Source of the DNA: Pseudoalteromonas sp. P1-9
Lineage (GTDB): Bacteria; Pseudomonadota; Gammaproteobacteria; Enterobacterales; Alteromonadaceae
NCBI RefSeq assembly: GCF_001399975.1
Contig: NZ_LKBD01000020.1
Coordinates: 18,926-82,925 of the forward strand
Length of the DNA stretch: 64,000 nucleotides
Direction of reading: 5' to 3'
The notes beneath the pieces are model-generated. The model worked only from the letters and a program-made list of their open reading frames with translations, searched no databases and was not told the DNA's origin. Positions 46,397 to 56,413 of this stretch are shown in pieces; position 1 is the first letter of the stretch; each line of letters begins with the position of its first letter. A program made the translations under genes and the position numbers.

Positions 46397-47890
46397 TTAC
46401 TTGTTATAGGTCACACGGGTTACCGCAATGGCAGCAATCAAGTATGAAACACCACCGAGAGACAGTGCATAAATTGCTTCACCATCGAATACAAAGCGCA
46501 CTAATGCGCCTAAAATAGTTGCTGCTAACATTTGCGGAATAACGATAAAAAAGTTGAAAATGCCCATATACACGCCCATTTTATTGCTCGGCAAGGCGTT
46601 ACTGAGCATGGCATATGGCAGAGATAAAACAGATGCCCAAACAAAGCCGATGGCTACCATGGCATAAATAAGATGATCGCTATTCGAAATAAAGGCAAAG
46701 CTCAACATACCGCCTGCGCCAAGCAATAAATTGATCATATGACTCACTTTTAAGCCAAGCTTTTTCACCATTAACGGAATAACAATTGCGGCAATTACTG
46801 AAAAACCGTTGTAGGCTGCAAATAATACCCCTACCCAATCAGCACCATCGTTATACGCTTTTGTTGCAACGTCGCTGCTGCCAAAGTGAAAACTGGTTAC
46901 AGCGGGAGTGGTGTAAATCCACATCGCAAAAAGGGCAAACCAACTAAAAAACTGTACAACGGCTAATTGTTTCATGGTGCTTGGCATGCTCATCATGTCA
47001 GACATCACCGTATAAAAACCGTTTTGCGTTTTACCACGGGTTTGCATACTGTTTGAAAGTAAAAAGAGCCCACCAAATACACTCAGCGCGCCGCCTAAGA
47101 ATACGATATCTTTACCGAGCGATAACACATACACTGCCGCCAACACTAACAAACCTAAGCCAAGTAATGCCACGCCAATGCGAGCAAACGGCAAGTGGCC
47201 TTGGTTTGAATATGCAAGCGTTACTTGTGGATCTTCATACTTTGCCAGTTCTTCAGGGCTATATTCTTTAGTAGTGACAATGGTCCAAAGTACCGCAATC
47301 AGTAATACCACAGCACCAAAATAGAATGAAAATGTTACGGATTCGGGAATAACACCAGCTTCTGCGGTATTACTAATACCAAACCAATTAGTCATCATCC
47401 AAGGCAGTGCCGATGCAACCACGGCGCCAACACCAATGAAAAAGCTCTGCATGGCATAACCCATACCGCGTTGCTTCTTCGGAAGGTTGTCACCTACAAG
47501 TGCACGAAACGGCTCCATCGTCACGTTGATAGCAGCATCCATAATCCACAACATACCCGCCGCAATCCACAAGGTGGACGAATTTGGCATAATACACAGT
47601 GCTAATGTTGTTGCCAGTGCACCGTATAAAAAGAAAGGTCTACGGCGACCTAATTTACCCCAAGTGCGATCACTAAAATAACCCACAATCGGCTGCACAA
47701 TTAAACCTGTAAGCGGCGCCGCAATCCATAAAATAGGGATTTCATCGATATTTGCACCTAAAGTTTGGAAAATACGGCTCACATTGCCATTTTGCAGAGC
47801 AAAACCAAATTGAATGCCCATAAAACCAAAACACATATTCCATATTTGCCAAAACGACAGGGTTGGTTTGTCTTGCACAGGTGTTGTCAT
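46397..47890 (-). CDS. MFS sugar transporter, SLC45 / maltose-type
   Basis: This 497-residue protein has twelve membrane segments and the SLC45-like motif LGRRRPFFLYG in the first half. NPxQ-type conserved polar residues and NVTMEPFRALVGDN also fit the disaccharide:proton symporters of alpha-glucan loci. It should carry maltose or maltodextrins from periplasm to cytoplasm. GGAG precedes the start, three bases after the amylase stop. Confidence 0.88.
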   Translation of the reverse strand: MTTPVQDKPTLSFWQIWNMCFGFMGIQFGFALQNGNVSRIFQTLGANIDEIPILWIAAPLTGLIVQPIVGYFSDRTWGKLGRRRPFFLYGALATTLALCIMPNSSTLWIAAGMLWIMDAAINVTMEPFRALVGDNLPKKQRGMGYAMQSFFIGVGAVVASALPWMMTNWFGISNTAEAGVIPESVTFSFYFGAVVLLIAVLWTIVTTKEYSPEELAKYEDPQVTLAYSNQGHLPFARIGVALLGLGLLVLAAVYVLSLGKDIVFLGGALSVFGGLFLLSNSMQTRGKTQNGFYTVMSDMMSMPSTMKQLAVVQFFSWFALFAMWIYTTPAVTSFHFGSSDVATKAYNDGADWVGVLFAAYNGFSVIAAIVIPLMVKKLGLKVSHMINLLLGAGGMLSFAFISNSDHLIYAMVAIGFVWASVLSLPYAMLSNALPSNKMGVYMGIFNFFIVIPQMLAATILGALVRFVFDGEAIYALSLGGVSYLIAAIAVTRVTYNK

Positions 47891-47893
47891 AAA

Positions 47894-49696
47894 TTACTCC
47901 ACTACCACAACTACTGCGCCCTCGGGCACTAGTGTGAAGTTAGTTGTTTTATTATTAGTTTGAATTTTGTTATTGCCAGCAAAGCGCAACAGATTTGCTG
48001 GCGTCACATTATATGGCAATGTAACTGACTGCGCTTTATCGCCAAAATTAGCAAGTATCAGTAAAGTGTCATACTCGCTTTTACGTATAAAGCCAATCAC
48101 CTTATCTTTAGCCTCACCTAGCTCACTGGTGATATCAATAAGCGAACCTTGTTTAATGGCATCGCGCTTGGCCAAATTTAATAGTGTTTTATAGAATTCG
48201 CGTAGCGCTTTTTGTTGGTCTGATAACAAGCCACCATCAAATTTGCCATTATTCACCCATTTTTGATGTTGAGGCACGCCAACATAATCAAAAATACTGG
48301 TACGTGTTGGGCTACCAAACCCGGCATTTTCTGCGCCTGGTTCCCCTACTTCTTGACCAAAGTAAATTAAACTAGGTGACTGGCTGATAAGGTGCGAAAC
48401 CACCATCGCGGGTTTGCCTTTATCCATATCGCCAACAAAATCAGGGCTCGCAATGCGCTGCTCATCATGGTTTTCTAAAAAGTTGAGCATATGTGGCGCG
48501 ATGTCTTTTACTTCGTGGTGAACGGGCATTAAAGTCGTTGCCGATTGCTTACCTTGCATGATCCACTTTAACGTATCGTAAAAACCGACTTTGTCGTAGA
48601 GATAATCCATTTTACCTAAGTGGATATAATCACGATAAAGTGTTGGATTATATACTTCTGCAATTAACGTGGCGTGCGGATTTTTGCGCTTGATATGGGC
48701 ATTTAAGTAGCTCCAAAATTCTACTGGCACCATTTCAGCCATATCATAGCGAAAACCATCAACCCCTTTGTCTAACCAATAAAACGCGATATCGCGCATT
48801 TTGTGCCAGCTGCTTGGTAGCTCTTTACCTTGCCAAAACGCGACAACATCACGATAGCCCTTAGTTGCGTATTCGCTTGGTAATGTCGCAAAGTCATAAC
48901 TGCCATCAGGTTTAACACCATAGTTTACTTTTACGGTCTCGTACCAGTCATTAAAATTTGGCTGCGCCTCGCGTGAACCATTACCTGTCCATTTCGCCGG
49001 GTTTTCATCAAACTTTCCGTCAACCAAAGGATGCGCATCACCGCCTAAAGGTGAATAATCTTCAGGGAATTTAGGCAGTGAAAACGCTGCTCCAGGAATA
49101 TAGTAAAAATCATTAAACTTGGAATAAGTAACACTGGTATCATCTTTTTCACCTAAGCCAATCACACCTTTAGGTTTCGCAATAGACTCGTAGCGACGCG
49201 CTACGTGATTTGGCACGATATCAATAATTACTTTTAAACCCGCAGCATGGCTTCGTTTAATCAGTGCTTCAAACTCTTCAATGCGCTTGGCTGGATTATT
49301 TGCAAGATCTGGATTAACCGAATAGTAATCTTTAATGGCATAGGGGGAACCTGCACGTCCTTTTATCACATCAGGATCATCTAAACTGATGCTAAACTGA
49401 GTGTAATCTTCGGCCATTGCATGATGAAGTACACCGGTATACCAAATATGACTAACACCCAGATCTTTTATTTCATTAAGCGCTTTCGGGGTAAAATCAG
49501 CAAATTTTCCAACACCATTTTCGGCCTTGCTACCCCAAGGTTTATTAGTTGTATTTGTGTTGCCAAACAAACGGGTAAACACCTGATAAACAACCGGCTT
49601 TTGCACTTCGTTTTGTTCTTCTACAAGTTTAGATTGGGCGCTGACACTATTTGACGCCACCATAAGCGCAAATAAGGCATACATCTTCTTTTTCAT
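47894..49696 (-). CDS. Exported GH13 alpha-amylase-family enzyme
   Basis: This 600-residue protein has a signal peptide (MKKKMYALFALMVASNSVSAQ). The GH13 conserved regions are DIVPNHV, DGFRYDMAE (nucleophile Asp), LIAEVYNP (acid/base Glu) and FLENHDEQR (transition-state Asp). It probably cuts maltodextrins in the periplasm or at the surface. Its start directly follows the halogenase stop (TAAATG), so the two are translationally linked. Confidence 0.92.
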   Translation of the reverse strand: MKKKMYALFALMVASNSVSAQSKLVEEQNEVQKPVVYQVFTRLFGNTNTTNKPWGSKAENGVGKFADFTPKALNEIKDLGVSHIWYTGVLHHAMAEDYTQFSISLDDPDVIKGRAGSPYAIKDYYSVNPDLANNPAKRIEEFEALIKRSHAAGLKVIIDIVPNHVARRYESIAKPKGVIGLGEKDDTSVTYSKFNDFYYIPGAAFSLPKFPEDYSPLGGDAHPLVDGKFDENPAKWTGNGSREAQPNFNDWYETVKVNYGVKPDGSYDFATLPSEYATKGYRDVVAFWQGKELPSSWHKMRDIAFYWLDKGVDGFRYDMAEMVPVEFWSYLNAHIKRKNPHATLIAEVYNPTLYRDYIHLGKMDYLYDKVGFYDTLKWIMQGKQSATTLMPVHHEVKDIAPHMLNFLENHDEQRIASPDFVGDMDKGKPAMVVSHLISQSPSLIYFGQEVGEPGAENAGFGSPTRTSIFDYVGVPQHQKWVNNGKFDGGLLSDQQKALREFYKTLLNLAKRDAIKQGSLIDITSELGEAKDKVIGFIRKSEYDTLLILANFGDKAQSVTLPYNVTPANLLRFAGNNKIQTNNKTTNFTLVPEGAVVVVVE

Positions 49697-51193
49697 TTAA
49701 TTACCAAATCGTTTTAAAAATTCATTATGGGTTGGCAGTTTGTCACTGGTGTGGGCAACCAAGGTTTTTAAGCTTTCAAGTAAATCTTTAATTTGTGCAT
49801 TATTTAAGTTATGCGCGAGTGGATGATATTGCGCTGGCTTAATACCTTGTCCTAGCATCACTTGCTGCCACGCCACTTCGCTAAACAATTCGTCATCTTG
49901 TCTAAAAAACAGGGCATTTTCAGCAAAAAGCTGCATTTTATGGCGTAAGCTGTTTGGCACGTCCATATCTTTACACTGACGCCAAAAAGCACTATCTGTG
50001 CGCTCGGTTAATTTGTAATGCAAAATAATAAAGTCGCGGATGCGTTCAAATTCAACCTGACTTTGACGATTAAACTCTGCTACAACTCCATCATTAATAC
50101 CCATTAACGGAAAATGCTTTACGAGTCGAGTTGCCGCGGTTTGAATTAGGTGAATACTGGTTGATTCAAGTGGCTCTAAAAAGCCACTTGAAAGGCCTAT
50201 CGCCACAACATTCTTATGCCATTGTTTTAAGCGTCGGCCAGTGCGAAAGCGAATAAGTTTGGGCTCCGCAAGCGCCCTACCCGGTAAGTTACTTAGCAGT
50301 AATTGTTTTGCGTCATCATCTGAGAGATGATTGCTGGCGTAAACCAAACCATTACCAATGCGATTGGTTAGCGGAATTTGCCATTGCCAACCGGCATCAT
50401 GTGCAATGGAACGTGTGTAGGGTTTAATTTCATTCTCACCATGGTCACACGGAACAGCCAAAGCGCTATCGCAGGGTAACCAATGGCGCCAATCTTCAAA
50501 GCCAACATTCAGGGTTTTATCAAGTAATAAGCCATGCAAACCAGAACAATCGACAAACAAATCGCCCGTTACAACCTCTTGGTTTTCGAGGGTAAGTGAT
50601 TTAATAAAGCCGTTGTTATGGTGAGTTTCGACATGGATTACTTTGCCTTCAATACGCTTTACCCCAAGCTGCTCTGCGTGATTTCGCAAAAACTGTGCGT
50701 ATAAACTCGCGTCAAAATGGTAAGCGTAGCTAGTCCCCGCTAATTTGGTATTTGGCAAATGTTGGAGCTTATCAAAGCGGTTGCGCTTTGCTGCTTGATA
50801 ATTAATAGAGTAATCCCAAAAGCTACTAGTATCGCCCTGCTCTTTGGCTTTAAGCCAATAATTCAAAAAATTGCAAAATGGAAAGTCCTTACCAAAACTA
50901 CCAAACGCATGCATATAATGCTCGCCTTGTTGACCCCAGTTTTCAAACTGAATGCCAAGCTTAATAGTCGCGTTGGTTGCTTTGATAAAGGCTTTTTCAT
51001 CAATGCCAATGGCGGCATTAAAAGGAATGATGGGAGGAATGGTTGCCTCGCCAACGCCAATTGTGGCGATGTCTTTTGACTCAACTAGCGTAATAGAAAT
51101 CTGCTTGCCAAGTACTTTTGCAAGTAAGCTTGCAGTAAGCCAGCCAGCAGTACCTCCGCCGACGATGACAACATTGTTGATTTGATTTGTCAT
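49697..51193 (-). CDS. Flavin-dependent tryptophan-halogenase-family protein
   Basis: Starting at ATG 51193 (AGGT upstream) it has 498 residues. Family motifs are all present: GGGTAGWLTA for FAD, VGVGEATIPP, the catalytic-type lysine in TNATIKLGIQF, and the W-x-W-x-I-P signature in GWQWQIPLTN. So the flavin halogenation machinery looks complete. It lies between the TonB receptor and alpha-amylase genes, where no aromatic-metabolite pathway is seen. Such genes are known to accompany TonB receptor loci in Caulobacter, Xanthomonas and Alteromonadales; the substrate here is unknown. Confidence 0.88.
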   Translation of the reverse strand: MTNQINNVVIVGGGTAGWLTASLLAKVLGKQISITLVESKDIATIGVGEATIPPIIPFNAAIGIDEKAFIKATNATIKLGIQFENWGQQGEHYMHAFGSFGKDFPFCNFLNYWLKAKEQGDTSSFWDYSINYQAAKRNRFDKLQHLPNTKLAGTSYAYHFDASLYAQFLRNHAEQLGVKRIEGKVIHVETHHNNGFIKSLTLENQEVVTGDLFVDCSGLHGLLLDKTLNVGFEDWRHWLPCDSALAVPCDHGENEIKPYTRSIAHDAGWQWQIPLTNRIGNGLVYASNHLSDDDAKQLLLSNLPGRALAEPKLIRFRTGRRLKQWHKNVVAIGLSSGFLEPLESTSIHLIQTAATRLVKHFPLMGINDGVVAEFNRQSQVEFERIRDFIILHYKLTERTDSAFWRQCKDMDVPNSLRHKMQLFAENALFFRQDDELFSEVAWQQVMLGQGIKPAQYHPLAHNLNNAQIKDLLESLKTLVAHTSDKLPTHNEFLKRFGN

Positions 51194-51205
51194 GGTAACC
51201 TCAGA

Positions 51206-51234
51206 TAAAAACAAAGCCCTTTTCAGGGCTTTGT
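51206..51234 (-). terminator. Internal terminator between receptor and halogenase genes
   Basis: The minus strand reads ACAAAGCCCT, loop GAAA, AGGGCTTTGT, TTTT. It lies 13 bases past the receptor stop and just before the halogenase ribosome site. It should make the receptor message more abundant than the enzymes, with partial read-through feeding the rest. Confidence 0.88.
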
Positions 51235-51247
51235 TGCAACATTCAGG

Positions 51248-54043
51248 TTAGAACTGGTAGTTCACACCTAGCAAGAAAGTGCGACCATAATCTTGGTAAT
51301 CACGTACTTGCAATGCGTTATCACCTGATAACGAGATAAACGGTTCTTCAGTAATGTTTTGCACTTGGAAAGTTACCGTCATGCCCTCTAGGCTCTTTAA
51401 GCCACTTTCAGAGAAGTCATAACCAATTTGTGCATCCCAAATCGTTTCGCCTTGAATATCAACTTGCTGTGAGTCAAAACCGCGGCCATAAACGTCACCT
51501 TTAAAGTCATCACGTTTACGCATGCTAGCACGCGCTTGGAAACCGTAATTTTCATAATAGAAAGTTAGGTTTTGAATGCTCTTAGATAAACCTGGAATTT
51601 CGTAATCATTGCCATCTTGGTCAACCATGTCTGAGCTATTAACAGTATGACTTGCAATTAAACCAAAACCATCCAGTGCATCAGCAAAGTAGTTAAATGG
51701 TAATGTTACTGAGAACTCAGCACCTTTAACCGTGCCGTCGCCACCGTTTACTTTACCATTACCTGTACCATCTGGGTTAGCAGGTACTAGGCCTGTTGAT
51801 GGATCTGCAACACCTGTCATGTCGATTGAATAGCTACCATCAAAGATCCAGTCTTTTAAATCTTTATGATAAAGCGCGATAGCAAAATAACCTTCTGGAC
51901 TAAAGTAGTTTTCATAGCTTAGGTCAAAGTTAATTGCTTGGTACGGTTCAAGTGACGGGTTACCGCCATTCACTACCCAGTTGCTACCATTTTCATCTGG
52001 CTGCTGATTGTAAGTAGCATTAACCGAGGCATTCATTTCATCCATACGTGCACGTGAAATCGTCTTTGCAGCACCAAAACGTACCGACTGCTCATCATCA
52101 ATCGACAATGATAGGTTTAAGCTTGGTAATAGATGTGCGTAATCGTGTTCAATATGCGTTGGCGATGTAATAACTTTGCCGTCTTGTGTATTGAAAGCGT
52201 TACCTTTAGATTCTTGCTCAGTTTTAACATAGCGAAGACCTGCATTACCAGTTAACGGCATGCCTGCTACTTCAGTATCAATATTTGCTTTAACAAAGGC
52301 ACTGGTTAATTGCTCTTTAACCGTCCACGATTTAGTTGCGTGGCTTGGATCGGTTAAACTTTCTGCCAGTAAATCGTAGTAACCATCTTCAACCATTGCG
52401 CGTGAGTTAAACGCAATCATGTCGCCCATACCGATGAAATCAAGGTTTGCAGTACCTAAACGGTACTCTTCTGGCACCATCATCATACCTGGGTTATCTA
52501 ACGAGAAGCTTGATACTGTTAAGAAGTAACCTTCAGAACGCTTGGTTTTCTCACGTTCACTATAAGACAAACCAAATTCAACAGACGATACATAATCGTT
52601 TTCAATTACTTTGGTAGCAGCTAGGCGAAGTGCATTTAGCTCATCATCAACTTCTGGTGTATTTAAAAAGCCGTCTTGCAATTGGTTTTCATATTCAGTA
52701 CCAACAACGCCGTATTTTTCATTAAGTGCAGAACTCCAACCCCAAGAAAGTGGGCCGCCAAGTTGAATTAAATTATAATCACTATAATCTAGCTCATGGC
52801 TAAAGGTTGCGCCTGTATTGCCAGAGTTAAATGCGTAACCTAGGTTATCTGCAACACCACGTGCATCGCCACGACCTGTTCCGGCATAACTTTCCATACT
52901 CCAGATTTCACGCTCAACACTTGAGTGACTTGCATCGAACTCAAGTGACCAAGAATCACTTAAGTCATATTCTAGATTAAAACCAAATGATGTAAGTTCA
53001 GCGCTGCGATCTTCGTAGTCGTTACGTACTACAACACGCTGCCCTTCAGTAATCGCTGATGTAACAAAGCCTGTTGCTGGATCTACAACTGCGTTGTCCG
53101 CACTGATTGAACCTTGACCCCAAGCAAATGGCACTTCGATACCACGGAGAATTTTTTCATCCACGAAATCTACATATAAGCTATCAAATACCATACGTAG
53201 ATTTTCGCTTGGTGCATATTCAATCACCGCCATAACTGAATCACGTTCTAAGGTAGATGAACGTACAAACGGCTTTGCACCACCTAAAATTGAATAGGTA
53301 TTACCATCATCACCCGTGAATTCAGGGTAGCCCCAAGAGTTCCAACGCTTTTCTTGGTTTGGTGATGACATTGTATTGAATGCAACAGCCACACCTAGGG
53401 TGTTATCGGCAAATTGGTCAATGTAAGACAGTGTACCGCGAAAGCCATTATCGTCAGCATCTGGATTTAATTTTTCAAAGCCCGTTTGCTCATACATGGC
53501 GTTAACTTTGATAACGCGCTCATCCATTGATAGCGGTTTAATTGTTTGCAAATCAATAACGCCAGCAAGGCCCGATGCTTCTAAATCGGCACTCGGCGTT
53601 TTATAAACTGTTACCGCGCTCATGATTTCTGATGGGTATAAATCTAATTCTGCACCGCGGTTATCGGTTATCGATACTTGTTCACGACCATTAAATGTTG
53701 TGCCAACATGGTCTTCACCAAAACCACGAATAGTAACGCGACTTGCGCGACCGTCTAAGCGCTGAGCGGCTAGACCCGGTAAGCGTGCGATTGATTCTGC
53801 AATTGAAGAGTCTGGTAATTTACCGATGTCTTCTGCTGATACTGATTCAACCACTTCTGGTGAAAAGCGCTTGGTGTTAATGGCTTTAACTAAACTTGCG
53901 CGAAAGCCTGTAACCTCAATAACCTCAACTTCTTTTTCTTGTTCTTTATCGTTGTTTTGGTTCTCTGCAGCATATAAATTTGCAGAGCCTACACCTGCTG
54001 CGACCATTGCCAGCGTCAGCATACTTGGTTTGAAAATAGACAT
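51248..54043 (-). CDS. TonB-dependent outer-membrane receptor for alpha-glucans (maltodextrin)
   Basis: From ATG 54043 (GGGAAC upstream) it has 931 residues, with a signal peptide ending SANLYAAEN. The TonB box region is EVEVIEVTGFRASL, the plug domain follows (SIAESIARLPGLAAQR, RVTIRGFG), and the beta-barrel ends in the aromatic LGVNYQF. The proline-free text resembles the TIGR01782-type (Xanthomonas-Caudobacter) receptors. Substrate is inferred from the neighbouring amylase, glucosidase and glucoamylase. A TGCATACGTATTCA operator lies about 165 bases upstream. Confidence 0.9.
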   Translation of the reverse strand: MSIFKPSMLTLAMVAAGVGSANLYAAENQNNDKEQEKEVEVIEVTGFRASLVKAINTKRFSPEVVESVSAEDIGKLPDSSIAESIARLPGLAAQRLDGRASRVTIRGFGEDHVGTTFNGREQVSITDNRGAELDLYPSEIMSAVTVYKTPSADLEASGLAGVIDLQTIKPLSMDERVIKVNAMYEQTGFEKLNPDADDNGFRGTLSYIDQFADNTLGVAVAFNTMSSPNQEKRWNSWGYPEFTGDDGNTYSILGGAKPFVRSSTLERDSVMAVIEYAPSENLRMVFDSLYVDFVDEKILRGIEVPFAWGQGSISADNAVVDPATGFVTSAITEGQRVVVRNDYEDRSAELTSFGFNLEYDLSDSWSLEFDASHSSVEREIWSMESYAGTGRGDARGVADNLGYAFNSGNTGATFSHELDYSDYNLIQLGGPLSWGWSSALNEKYGVVGTEYENQLQDGFLNTPEVDDELNALRLAATKVIENDYVSSVEFGLSYSEREKTKRSEGYFLTVSSFSLDNPGMMMVPEEYRLGTANLDFIGMGDMIAFNSRAMVEDGYYDLLAESLTDPSHATKSWTVKEQLTSAFVKANIDTEVAGMPLTGNAGLRYVKTEQESKGNAFNTQDGKVITSPTHIEHDYAHLLPSLNLSLSIDDEQSVRFGAAKTISRARMDEMNASVNATYNQQPDENGSNWVVNGGNPSLEPYQAINFDLSYENYFSPEGYFAIALYHKDLKDWIFDGSYSIDMTGVADPSTGLVPANPDGTGNGKVNGGDGTVKGAEFSVTLPFNYFADALDGFGLIASHTVNSSDMVDQDGNDYEIPGLSKSIQNLTFYYENYGFQARASMRKRDDFKGDVYGRGFDSQQVDIQGETIWDAQIGYDFSESGLKSLEGMTVTFQVQNITEEPFISLSGDNALQVRDYQDYGRTFLLGVNYQF

Positions 54044-54207
54044 AAATTTTGTTCCCGATTGACTATTGCTAGTGCAAATCATGGTGCGAAATAACATCAC
54101 TAAACGAATATAGCTTACTGACAGTATTTGTAGCAGTTGCACCAAATGAGTTCGCGTTTGTTGCCGACAGTGATAGTAACGCTATAAATTTAGCAACCAC
54201 AACAAAC

Positions 54208-54221
54208 TGCATACGTATTCA
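54208..54221. promoter_or_regulatory. Maltodextrin-type operator near the TonB receptor gene
   Basis: TGCATACGTATTCA is a near-perfect palindrome around TACGTA, matching a second site at 54556. It lies 165 bases upstream of the receptor start. LacI-family operators typically have this length and a central CG. Confidence 0.7.
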
Positions 54222-54555
54222 AATTTATGCAATGGCGCTTTTGGTTACAAATATTTTACATTTATTTTTTGTTATACATTGATTAATAAGTGTTTTTTAA
54301 AAGTAACATTAAACAAAACGTTAACTTAAAGAAAATGACATAAAATCATCACAAACGCGGGCCAATTCAGTGCAAATTCAGCACAAACTGAATATAACCT
54401 GCACTTAAAAGGTGCAACACAAAACCAATGATAAATTGGTATTACCAATTGAAGCCTTTATTTTAGTGTATATTAACAATAAACATTAAAATTGGTTATT
54501 TAGTGTGACCAATAAACACCTATCCAAAGACTTCCCTTGTTACAACTATTTTCAC

Positions 54556-54569
54556 TGCATACGTATGTA
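54556..54569. promoter_or_regulatory. Maltodextrin-type operator near the alpha-glucosidase gene
   Basis: TGCATACGTATGTA lies 121 bases upstream of the alpha-glucosidase start. It shares TGCATACGTAT with the 54208 site. The rest of the 646-base divergent region is AT-rich, with no further copy that I could find. Confidence 0.7.
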
Positions 54570-54689
54570 GGCTTTTTACTCACAGCCGCTATATGACGTA
54601 AGCTGACCGTTATTCGCAGTAAACAGATACTGCGAAATAGCAATGCAAACGTAAAAAAGCATTTAGCATCAGATAGTAATGAGAAAACG

Positions 54690-56300
54690 ATGTCGAAACT
54701 AACAGCGCAACTAAATTGGTGGAAAGGCGCGGTAATTTACCAAATCTACCCACGCAGCTTTCAAGACACTACAAATAATGGTGTTGGCGATTTACAGGGA
54801 ATAATAAAGCGACTTGATTATATTAAAGCGCTTGGCGTTGACGCTGTATGGATTTCGCCGTTTTTTAAATCGCCAATGAAAGATTTTGGTTACGACATAA
54901 GCGACTATCGCGATATCGACCCATTATTTGGCTCACTTGCTGATTTTGACGAACTCATCGCGCAAGCTCATCAGCGCGATATTAAAATTGTGATTGACCA
55001 AGTATTGAGTCATACCTCAGATCAACACCCTTGGTTTATTGAAAGTCGTGAAAACAAAACAAACGATAAAGCCGACTGGTATGTGTGGGCTGATGCCAAT
55101 GAAGATGGTTCACCACCAAATAACTGGTTATCAATTTTCGGCGGGTGCGCTTGGCAATGGGAGCCTCGTCGCTGCCAATACTACTTGCATAACTTTTTAA
55201 CCCAACAACCCGATTTAAACTTCCATAATGAAGATGTGCGCAATGCTGTATTAGATAATGTTGAGTTTTGGTTAGCACGTGGTGTAGATGGCTTCCGTTT
55301 AGATGCCATTAACTTTTGTTATCACGACGCGCAACTGCGTGATAACCCCGCAAAGCCAAAGCATTTAAGGCAAGGCCGTGGGTTTAGTGAAGATAATCCA
55401 TACGCATTTCAGTATCACTATTACAACAATACGCAGCCTGAAAACCTCGCGTTTATGCAGGCTATTCGCACGCTAATGAACAAATACCCAGGCGCTGTTA
55501 CCCTTGGTGAAATTTCATCTGAAGATTCACTTGCCACAATGAATGAGTACACAGCTGGTGGCGACAAACTGCACATGGGTTACAGTTTTGAGCTATTAAC
55601 AAAAGACTACAGCCCAAGTTACATTCGAAACACAGTTGAAACCCTTGAATCGCAAATGACTGAAGGCTGGCCATGTTGGGCATTTAGCAATCACGATGTA
55701 GAACGCGTTGCGTCGCGCTGGAGCAAGAACGGTATTGTTAATCATGAGCAAGTAAAAATGCTACATGCGTTACTTGCAAGTTTGCGTGGCAGTGTGTGTT
55801 TGTACCAAGGTGAAGAATTAGGCTTAGGTGAAGCTAAAATCACCTTTGAGCAATTACAAGACCCTTATGGCATTACCTTCTGGCCAAACTTTAAAGGTCG
55901 CGATGGCTGCCGTACGCCATTGCCTTGGCAGCGTGAAAATGAATTCGGTGGTTTCTCAACTGTTGAACCTTGGTTACCGGTAGTTGACGCGCATAAAGAT
56001 GTCGCAATTGACGCACAGCAAGCTGACGAAACGTCTGCGCTAGTGCATTGCCAACAATTTTTAGCTTGGCGCAAGCAACATGATGCGCTGCTTTTTGGTG
56101 ACATTAAATTTACCCAAAGCGACGAACATATTTTAGGCTTTGAGCGCAGCTATAACGGCAAAACATTGATTTGTTATTTCAACCTAGGTGAACAAAGCCA
56201 AACGGTTGACGTACAAGGTAAAGTAATTAAATCACACCATTATGATAGCGCAGCATTAAGTGGTTTTGGCTATGTGATATTTGCAAAAGAGGACGTGTAA
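54690..56300 (+). CDS. GH13 alpha-glucosidase / oligo-1,6-glucosidase family
   Basis: This 536-residue protein has no signal peptide and begins WWKGAVIYQIYPRSFQD, the classical start of cytoplasmic alpha-glucosidases. Catalytic regions are DQVLSHTS, GFRLDAINF (nucleophile), LGEISSED (acid/base) and FSNHDVERV. It hydrolyses maltose, maltodextrin or isomalto-oligosaccharides to glucose, which feeds glucokinase. It is divergent from the receptor and probably under the TGCATACGTAT-type operator. Confidence 0.93.
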   Translation: MSKLTAQLNWWKGAVIYQIYPRSFQDTTNNGVGDLQGIIKRLDYIKALGVDAVWISPFFKSPMKDFGYDISDYRDIDPLFGSLADFDELIAQAHQRDIKIVIDQVLSHTSDQHPWFIESRENKTNDKADWYVWADANEDGSPPNNWLSIFGGCAWQWEPRRCQYYLHNFLTQQPDLNFHNEDVRNAVLDNVEFWLARGVDGFRLDAINFCYHDAQLRDNPAKPKHLRQGRGFSEDNPYAFQYHYYNNTQPENLAFMQAIRTLMNKYPGAVTLGEISSEDSLATMNEYTAGGDKLHMGYSFELLTKDYSPSYIRNTVETLESQMTEGWPCWAFSNHDVERVASRWSKNGIVNHEQVKMLHALLASLRGSVCLYQGEELGLGEAKITFEQLQDPYGITFWPNFKGRDGCRTPLPWQRENEFGGFSTVEPWLPVVDAHKDVAIDAQQADETSALVHCQQFLAWRKQHDALLFGDIKFTQSDEHILGFERSYNGKTLICYFNLGEQSQTVDVQGKVIKSHHYDSAALSGFGYVIFAKEDV

Positions 56301-56379
56301 AAGTTACTAACGCAGGGTAAATGGAATTACCATTTTAACTAATCGAAAGAATTACGTATTGTTCTTCCCATGTGAACGT

Positions 56380-56410
56380 AAGGCTAGCCCATCTGGGTTA
56401 GCCTTTTTTT
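56380..56410 (+). terminator. Intrinsic terminator of the alpha-glucosidase gene
   Basis: AAGGCTAGCCC, loop ATCT, GGGTTAGCCTT and a T7 tract; one G-U pair in an 11-bp stem. It ends just before the stop of the convergent SDR gene. Confidence 0.9.
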
Positions 56411-56413
56411 GAA

